Shown: piece after piece, positions 19,376 through 25,279 of the stretch
Layout of the letters: every line of letters begins with the position of its first letter
How positions within the stretch are numbered: position 1 is the stretch's first letter
Assembly: GCA_027596945.1 (NCBI GenBank)
Contig: JADGJH010000206.1
Coordinates: 1-25,279 of the forward strand
Source of the DNA: Physocladia obscura
Lineage: Eukaryota > Chytridiomycota > Chytridiomycetes > Chytridiales > Chytriomycetaceae
Length of the DNA stretch: 25,279 nt
Direction of reading: 5' to 3'
The notes under the pieces: generated by a model
What the model was told of the DNA's origin: nothing
The model's database searches: none
Seen by the model: the letters and a program-made list of their open reading frames with translations, nothing else
Translations under genes and position numbers: made by a program

Positions 19376-21148
19376 ATGGCTTCAACAAGACCGCAACTTT
19401 ATACTCACACACCAGTGCTACTGAGAGAAGTACTGCATTATATTACCCCAAATTCAACCACCGCATCATCGAATAATGCATTCTCGCGAACAACGGCATT
19501 CGCTTCCACTGTCTCTAAAGGATTCGGTCGTCGAACCCGGCATATGATGGTTCCTCCCAGTCTTGGGCCACTCATAAAAGACTCATCTGAATACGTACGC
19601 TCGTTGTCCCCCGTCTCTCCATATCTCTTTGTTCTCAATCTGAAGCGAATATTGAATTTTAGACGTTCGTTGATGCGACGTTTGGTGGCGGCGGATATAC
19701 GAAGGCAATTCTTGGTAAAAGCGCCAAAATCGAAAATGAAGCTTGATTCGAAAATTCCTTTTTCAGAAAACTTCCCGCGAGCGAAAGTCATTGCGATTGA
19801 TCAGGATCCGGCCGCAATTATGTGTGCGAAACAAATGGCTGTGGATTATGCAAATCGTGTTTTGCCTGTTCGAGGAAAGGTGCTCACTTTTCCTTCCTTG
19901 TGATTATCTTACTTTTTTTTTTACCCCAGTTTGGAAACTTGGCGGAGCTGTTAAAAAAAAATTTTGGGATGAGGTATTGTATTTTATATTTTTTTATTAT
20001 CTATTTACCACCTGAAACAGTGGTCAATGCATTGACGGAATAGTGTTTGATATCGGTGTGTCTTCGTATCAAATCGATCAAGGGTATCGCGGCTTTTCAA
20101 TTCGGAACGACGGACCGTTAGATATGCGCATGTGTGCCGATAAATTGTATGGCGAAAAATTCGACGAGCTTGCCAATTCTACTGTGACTGCCGAATATGT
20201 TGTAAACAGTTACGTGTTTTTTATTTCTTTTTCTTGAAAAATAAAGTGGAAAACGAAAAACAAAACGAAATGACACGAATTCAAAAATAGATTTTTTGGA
20301 AAAAGATTTGGCGACTATGATATTTGAGGTATATAAAATATTTTTAAATTAAATTTTAAATTTTAAAAATTTAAGTATGGCGATGAACGAAAATCACGAA
20401 GAATCGCACGCGCTATAGTCCAAGCACGTGAACGCAATCCAATAAAAACAACTTCTCAACTTGCTGCAATAATTGGAAAAGGTGCTGGAAAATATCTGGA
20501 TTCTATTCATCCAGCAACAAGAACTTTTCAAGCGTATGTAGATATGTATTTTCTTACTTCTTTATTTGTTTTTTATTTATTAATTGATAACAGCCTTCGT
20601 ATATATGTTAATGATGAGCTGGCAGAATTATCTCGTGGGCTTGCGCAGGCGACAGATTTATTGAAGCCGTTTGGGTCATTGGTCGCTGTAACGTTTCATA
20701 GTCACGAGGACCGGATTGTCAAACGATTTTTAAGAAAAGAAAGCGGAAAAGTCGAAGGACTTGGATTACGTTATCACAAAGCATCAGGACCAGGTGGGTA
20801 TCGTGGGATTGATGCCTACCGCAGGACAAGAGGATTAACTCAAGGTATTATGTTGTTTTGAAAATTTTTTAACTGTCTTAATTTATTTATTTATTTTAAC
20901 CAGAGGCAAAGAGTATTGCTGAGATGGAAATAGCGTACGAAAATGATACGGAGGCGTTGACATTTCGAAAAGTGGGAAATATTGAGTTAATGGAGCAAGA
21001 AAAGAGTAAAATGGCGAATAACGAGACAAATCAGCTGGTTCGAATGGTGATTCGCACAAAGAAAGCAATTAGTGCTAGTAGTGATGAAATAGCAGATAAT
21101 TCGCGTGCGCGTTCAGCCAAACTTCGAGTTGGAATGAGAAAATCGTAA
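19376..21148 (+). CDS. METTL15: RsmH/METTL15 rRNA (cytosine-N4)-methyltransferase
   Basis: Nine exons, 19376-19594, 19663-19714, 19767-19879, 19930-19973, 20021-20208, 20291-20328, 20376-20533, 20594-20844 and 20904-21148, give 435 residues. RsmH/MraW landmarks appear in order: [10 protein letters not shown] (11-20), the SAM-binding [10 protein letters not shown] (77-86), [65 protein letters not shown], and the C-terminal RARSAKLR. Homologues methylate N4 of C1402 (E. coli numbering) in the small-subunit rRNA. In eukaryotes the METTL15 form acts on mitochondrial rRNA. About 40 extra Ser/Thr/Arg-rich residues separate the first motif from DATFGGGG, which is unusual. No long presequence precedes HTPVLL. 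It begins 54 bp after the TRAP-alpha stop on the same strand. Confidence 0.95.
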
Positions 21149-21466
21149 CATGACATATAATTTAACAATTTTTCTTGGATTGCGCAATTATGGCGTAATT
21201 ATTTGAAGCATCATACTCTCCAAAAAGCAAAAACAGCTGAAGAAAGTTGCTTCCATGACAAAGAATCACCTTATTATTCTTTCTTTCCGTCTGGTGTCAT
21301 GATTTTACTCCGGAAACACGGTAAATTGTGAAGGTGAACCGAAAAAATTCTGAAAATGACGAGGCGATTGCGCGACGATGGTGCAATTCCATATCGACAA
21401 TTTTTCTTCTTTTCTGGATTACACATGATAAAAAGAAAGGCAGAAACTACTTCGCGTTGATTCAGA
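21149..21466 (+). promoter_or_regulatory. SulP upstream region with ATTGCGCAAT palindrome
   Basis: This 318-bp gap lies between METTL15 and the sulfate permease. The 10-bp palindrome ATTGCGCAAT is at 21179-21188, and a partial ATTGCGCGA lies near 21366. Fungal sulfate permease genes are classically controlled by bZIP factors of the CYS-3/MetR type (consensus ATGGCGCCAT), from which this motif differs at two symmetric positions. No coding exon was found here. Confidence 0.4.
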
Positions 21467-23816
21467 ATGGCCGACAAATTTGACAATCCTGGGGATGAAA
21501 GTGATATCAAGCGTCGCCCGCGAACTCACAAGGAGGAACTGGCAGCTTCGGCCAGAAAGATTGCGAAAGATCTTCCGACTTTTCCGGCTCGATATCTGAA
21601 GGCACTTTTTCCAATTATCTCGTGGTTACCGCGTTATCAGATTGAATGGCTTTGGGGTGATTTCATTGCTGGTGTTACTGTCGGCCTTGTAGCTGTCCCT
21701 CAGTCCATCTCATATGCGTCGAAACTTGCAAATTTACCAGCTCAGTTCGGGCTTTACACTTCTTTCATTGGAGTTCTGCTGTATGCTTTGTTTGCAACTT
21801 CAAAGGGTATGCTGAATTGTGTACATTCGGCAATTGCTTATAAAAAATCTGTAAAAAAAAAAAAAAAGATGTTACAATCGGCCCAACAGGTGTTTTATCT
21901 TTGGCAACTGGCCAAGCAATCGCCACATACGTCGGAACTGGTACTACCGCAGATCAAGTAACTTTTGCGGCCACTCTTGCCTTCTGGACTGGAATCATTC
22001 AGCTTATTGTTGGATTGTTTAGATTTGGCATTATTATTGATTTCGTGCCAATTCCAGTAATTTCCGGTATGTTCTTATTTGTTTTTCCATCCGTATTTAA
22101 AATTTCTGATTTCAATTAATATCTCCAGGTTTTACAACTGGTGCTGGACTGCAGGTTATTTTTTCTCAACTTCCTGCGCTTCTTGGTATCAAAGGCGTAA
22201 ACACTAACAATGCACCATATCAAGTTCTTATTGACTTTTTCAAAGCGATTTCTGGAACGTCTACCTACGATGCTGTTTTTGGATTCACCTCATTGGCTTT
22301 TATCCTATTAATCAAATATGCCACTGATTACGCAGTCAAGAGACGTGGTATTACGTGGCTCAAATATGTTGGCTTTTTGAGAAACACGATCGTCGTCATC
22401 ATTTACACTGGAATTTCTTATGCGTTACGTAACAGCAAAACTGTGGTGTTTGCCATTGTTAAAACGATTCCGTATGGGCTTTCAGGGATTAAGTCGCCAG
22501 ATTTTTCTCTCTCGTACGCTCCGACTGTGTTCCAAGCTCTGCCTGCAATTTTTATTGTCTCTGTGTTGGAACACATTGCAGTCGTCAAGACGTATGGACG
22601 TGTGAACGGATATACCCCGAATGCTAATCAAGAAATAGTTGCTATGGGATTGGCGAATACTTTTGGCTCACTTATCGGCGCGTTTCCGGCTACTGGATCA
22701 TTCTCACGTTCCGCAATTAAAACTGCTTCTGGAGTCCGTTCCCCACTTGGATCTTTCGTCACTGGTATTGTCGTTGTGATTGGATTGTTTTCGTTGACGA
22801 CTTCTCTGTACTATGTTCCATCTGCTGTATTGTCGGCAATGGTCGTGGCTTCTGTCGCCGAACTTGTTTCAAAAGGAAAGATTGCAGCTGATTTGATTAA
22901 AGTCGAGTTCCTCGATTTCCTTGGCTTTTTTGTTGGCTTCATTGTCACCGTTTTTTCATCGCTTGAAAACGCAATTTACGCATCTGCTGGCTACTCTCTC
23001 CTCGTGTTGTTGTTCCGTATTGCACGTCCAAGAGTTGAGATTCTTTCCCGCACTGTATCTGGAGAATGGATTGACCCCGAAAGTGATGAATATGCTGATG
23101 GAGAATCTGTTCCAGCTCTGGATGCAGAGTCACCAGAAGGAATATTTGTATTCAAAGTGGAGGAAGCTCTTACATACCCCAACTCAGGCTATATTCTTGA
23201 CTTTGTCAAAGAGGCTGTGATCGACAGATTTAGATACACAAACACATCTGTACGAAAGGCTGATAAGAACTGGAGTGATGATACCGAGGCTCGCTTTAAT
23301 GCTAGACAGAAAGAAGGCCTGGTAAGAAAAAACTTTAAGAAATACAACAACAGGTGAAAAAAACTTACCCTGATCCTCTTCTTTCAGAAACCTCTACCAC
23401 CTCTTCGAGCCGTTGTTTTGGACTTTTCTTCAGTGACGAATATTGACTACACGGGCTTCCAAATTCTTATAGATCTCAAGGAAGACTTGGGTCGCTACGC
23501 TGGTCGCACTGTCCCCTTCCACTTTGCTCATGTACGCAGACGGCATATCAACACGCTTCTCGGCGTTCCACAGGCTGGCAAAAATGTGAATACATCATCT
23601 GCGACTGCCGCTTTTGAAGGTGGCAAGAAGCCTTCGTCATTCAAACTGAAATTCAAAAAGACCGCCGAAGAAATTGCGGATCAGGAAGCAAGTGCGGACG
23701 CAGCACTTAACTACTTCCATAGAACTGTTGACGCGGCTGTAAGGGCAGCAAATGCGGAAACAGCTGATGTTGTATTTGAAAGTGGGCTTACGGATGTTGT
23801 TTCTGTTGTTGTTTAA
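21467..23816 (+). CDS. SulP-family sulfate permease with STAS domain
   Basis: Four exons, 21467-21806, 21869-22066, 22129-23321 and 23388-23816, encode 719 residues. After a charged N-terminal tail come the SulP landmarks: LPRYQIEWLWGDFIAGVTVG, AVPQSISYA and LPAQFGLYTSF (about 55-100), DVTIGPTGVLSLATG (from 114), and NTFGSLIGAFPATGSFSRSA (356-375). Many hydrophobic segments fill 65-490. A cytosolic STAS domain follows from about 515, with FVFKVEEALTYPNSGYI, then LDFSSVTNIDYTG (588-600). It probably carries sulfate inward at the plasma membrane with protons, like fungal SUL1/SUL2/CYS-14. Other anions such as molybdate or oxalate are possible because SulP specificity cannot be read with certainty. 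About 50 extra residues inside the STAS region are Lys/Ala/Ser-rich. The gene ends 20 bp from a candidate convergent small gene. Confidence 0.96.
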
Positions 23817-23835
23817 AACGATAAGTTTTTGTGTA

Positions 23836-24208
23836 TCAATTGGGAATAAAACAGTTACCAAAGTACACGTTTGCTTCGAAATTTTTTGCATCAACTAATA
23901 TCTGATGTATTGGATCTGTCCAACCTACCTCAAGCCTGGAATGCTCAGGACATATAAACACTGTTGAAGCTGGAAGAAACACAGATTTTTATCCAAATTA
24001 ATCACATCAAAAGCAGAATTAGGGGAATATCAACTTCGTCGCATCATAACTTTACTTCAGGCTTTAACTCACATTCTTCAAGTTGATTTTTTAGGCTCTC
24101 TTGGATGACTGCCGCGCCAAGAAACTACTTACATAAGGGACTCAAGCCTAGGAGGTTCCATCTCTGTTGATTGGCTGTTTTTTTGTTGTTTTTTTTTTTG
24201 CTGCCCAT
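23836..24208 (-). CDS. Candidate small gene, unknown product
   Basis: Three minus-strand blocks, 24208-24133, 24108-24073 and 23969-23836, join in phase to an 81-residue protein starting with a Lys/Asn-rich MGSKKKNNKK. The middle block reads IQESLKNQLEE and ends at a perfect GTGAGT donor. The last block starts after TTCCAG, is open for 44 codons (with FICPEHSRLEVGWTDPIHQIL) and ends in TGA. Phases match at both joins. Against it, the first intron would be only 24 nt, far shorter than any other here, the product is unrecognised, and it overlaps the probable 3' UTR of the sulfate permease. A different first exon is possible. Confidence 0.28.
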
Positions 24209-25279
24209 CTCTTCTATTTTCTCTTTCTCTTTTGAAACAAGTTGCAAGCAACATCGCTGTACTATCCAGCCTCATAAATTCATTTTATGCTCGTGGTTAA
24301 TTATCAGTTTTACGGTCAGAGGATAAATTTTAGTTTCGTGAGTTGAATTGTTGGCACTTACAAAATCCCAGAAACTTCAATTGTAATCAAACTGCGGAAC
24401 AAAATTTCAATTGACGAATTTTTTGAGTACTGATATCAATATATTTGCGTTTTTTTTTCTTTTTTTATTTTTTATTTTTGTGTGTATTTCAAGAAAATAT
24501 CAAATTTTTTGATTTAAATTCTTGACCCATACAAGCCCAGCCAAAATTTTAATATTCATACAAGTCTCAACAAGCCTTAAGAGACAGTTATACACCAGAA
24601 AATGCTGGGCTTACAATTTTCAGCTAACTGGAAGTCCAAAAAAATTAATAAAAACGAAAAAACAAATTTTCACAAATGCTTTCATAAATACCTTCACAAA
24701 TACTTTTACAAATTATCTCAAATTTGTTGAGACAAAAAAAAACATCTCCATAGACTTGTGAATCACAAATAAAACAAAAAAAAAAAAAAAGGGTCCAAAA
24801 AGGGTATCAGCTGATAGCACTCTGCCATAAGCAGCACCAAAACTTTTGTGCTCTCTCCCTGGAACTGGCAGGGCTGCAAACTTTGATCAAGATGAAATCA
24901 CAAGTAATTTGATTGTTTTTAATAAAATATTACTCAATCTGACCATCTTTGTTTGCAGAACTTCTGAATTTAGTTGATTAAAATTGTCTTAGTGGTGAGA
25001 ATGAATGGGTGAGAGTTGAAAATCAATTTAATTCTGGAGTTCAAGAAAATCAAAGTTCAGTCAACTGTGATCAACAGATAAGCCAACCACATCAAAGCTG
25101 CAAGAAGTTATTGCAATTCAAGTGCAAATTGAATTGCAAATTTGAATTCAAACCATGAGGGGTGTGTTGAAATGTGCTGGCTTGTGGCTCAGTTCAATAC
25201 TATTTGACATAAAAGTGAAATGTCCAACTTGAACACATCAAGTTCCAATGTATACAACAGGAGAAGTAAATATATATAT
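24209..25279. other. AT-rich right flank, no confident gene
   Basis: No supported gene lies here. The stretch holds several T and A homopolymers, a 9-base inverted pair AAGCCCAGC / GCTGGGCTT (about 24533 and 24604), a 12-bp palindrome TATCAGCTGATA (24805-24816), and an 11-base inverted repeat TTGCAATTCAA / TTGAATTGCAA (25111-25121 and 25129-25139). Near 25157 a GAGGGG tract is followed by TGTGTTGAAATG, which resembles a polypurine tract meeting an LTR start. It is probably repeat-derived DNA. Confidence 0.4.
24665..24727. repeat. Degenerate short tandem repeat
   Basis: Four to five imperfect units of about 12-15 bases around the core TTCACAAAT / TTTACAAAT / TTCATAAAT follow each other. One frame reads this as repeated N-T-F. 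It lies in the gene-poor right flank and has no obvious function. Confidence 0.55.

Noticed and set aside
24522..24761. Open frame of 79 codons with repeated Asn-Thr-Phe
   Set aside because: The product mirrors a degenerate short tandem repeat in AT-rich DNA and has no conserved features.
1..25279. A single new defence or biosynthetic system spanning the window
   Set aside because: The genes are unrelated housekeeping and lineage-specific eukaryotic genes on both strands with their own promoters. Nothing ties them into one system.

Overview
The window looks like nuclear DNA of an early-diverging, zoosporic (chytrid-like) fungus. It is AT-rich, the genes are close together, and nearly all are split by short introns (mostly 44-100 nt) whose exons join in frame. 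The gene set mixes fungal markers with genes better known from animals and flagellates. The fungal side includes a self-sufficient CYP505-type P450/reductase fusion, an IRC22/TRAP-alpha protein and a SulP permease. The animal/flagellate side includes FAM184, an augmin HAUS2-like subunit and a METTL15/RsmH-type rRNA methyltransferase. The organism assignment is inference.

Layout. 1-2319 is AT-rich, low-complexity DNA with no convincing gene. 2320-9059 holds three plus-strand genes: a CECR5/HDHD5-type HAD hydrolase, ribosomal protein eS10, and a 24-exon coiled-coil FAM184 homologue. 9617-11824 holds two minus-strand genes: mitochondrial cardiolipin synthase and, upstream of it, a four-helix DUF599 membrane protein. 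The DUF599 gene shares a 194-bp divergent promoter with a small plus-strand HAUS2-like augmin subunit (12019-12576). Minus-strand genes follow: an APH-like kinase (12598-13739), and 49 bp upstream of it the CYP505-type P450-reductase (13789-17859). The P450 has an unassigned N-terminal domain of about 85 residues, and one of its introns contains an assembly gap. Plus-strand genes then run from 18216 to 23816: TRAP-alpha/IRC22-like protein, METTL15/RsmH methyltransferase and SulP sulfate permease. A weakly supported small minus-strand gene lies at 23836-24208. The rest, to 25279, is AT-rich repeat-like DNA with a possible LTR edge.

The genes are a mixed set, not one pathway. Themes that recur are mitochondria (cardiolipin synthase, METTL15, possibly HDHD5), microtubule/centrosome biology (HAUS2, possibly FAM184) and ER/lipid oxidation (TRAP-alpha, CYP505). 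I found no tRNA, rRNA, CRISPR array or intact mobile element. The points most worth following up are the N-terminal domain on the P450-reductase, the HAUS2 and FAM184 genes in a fungal setting, the stem-loop in the first eS10 intron, and a palindromic ATTGCGCAAT-type motif that occurs in two promoters.
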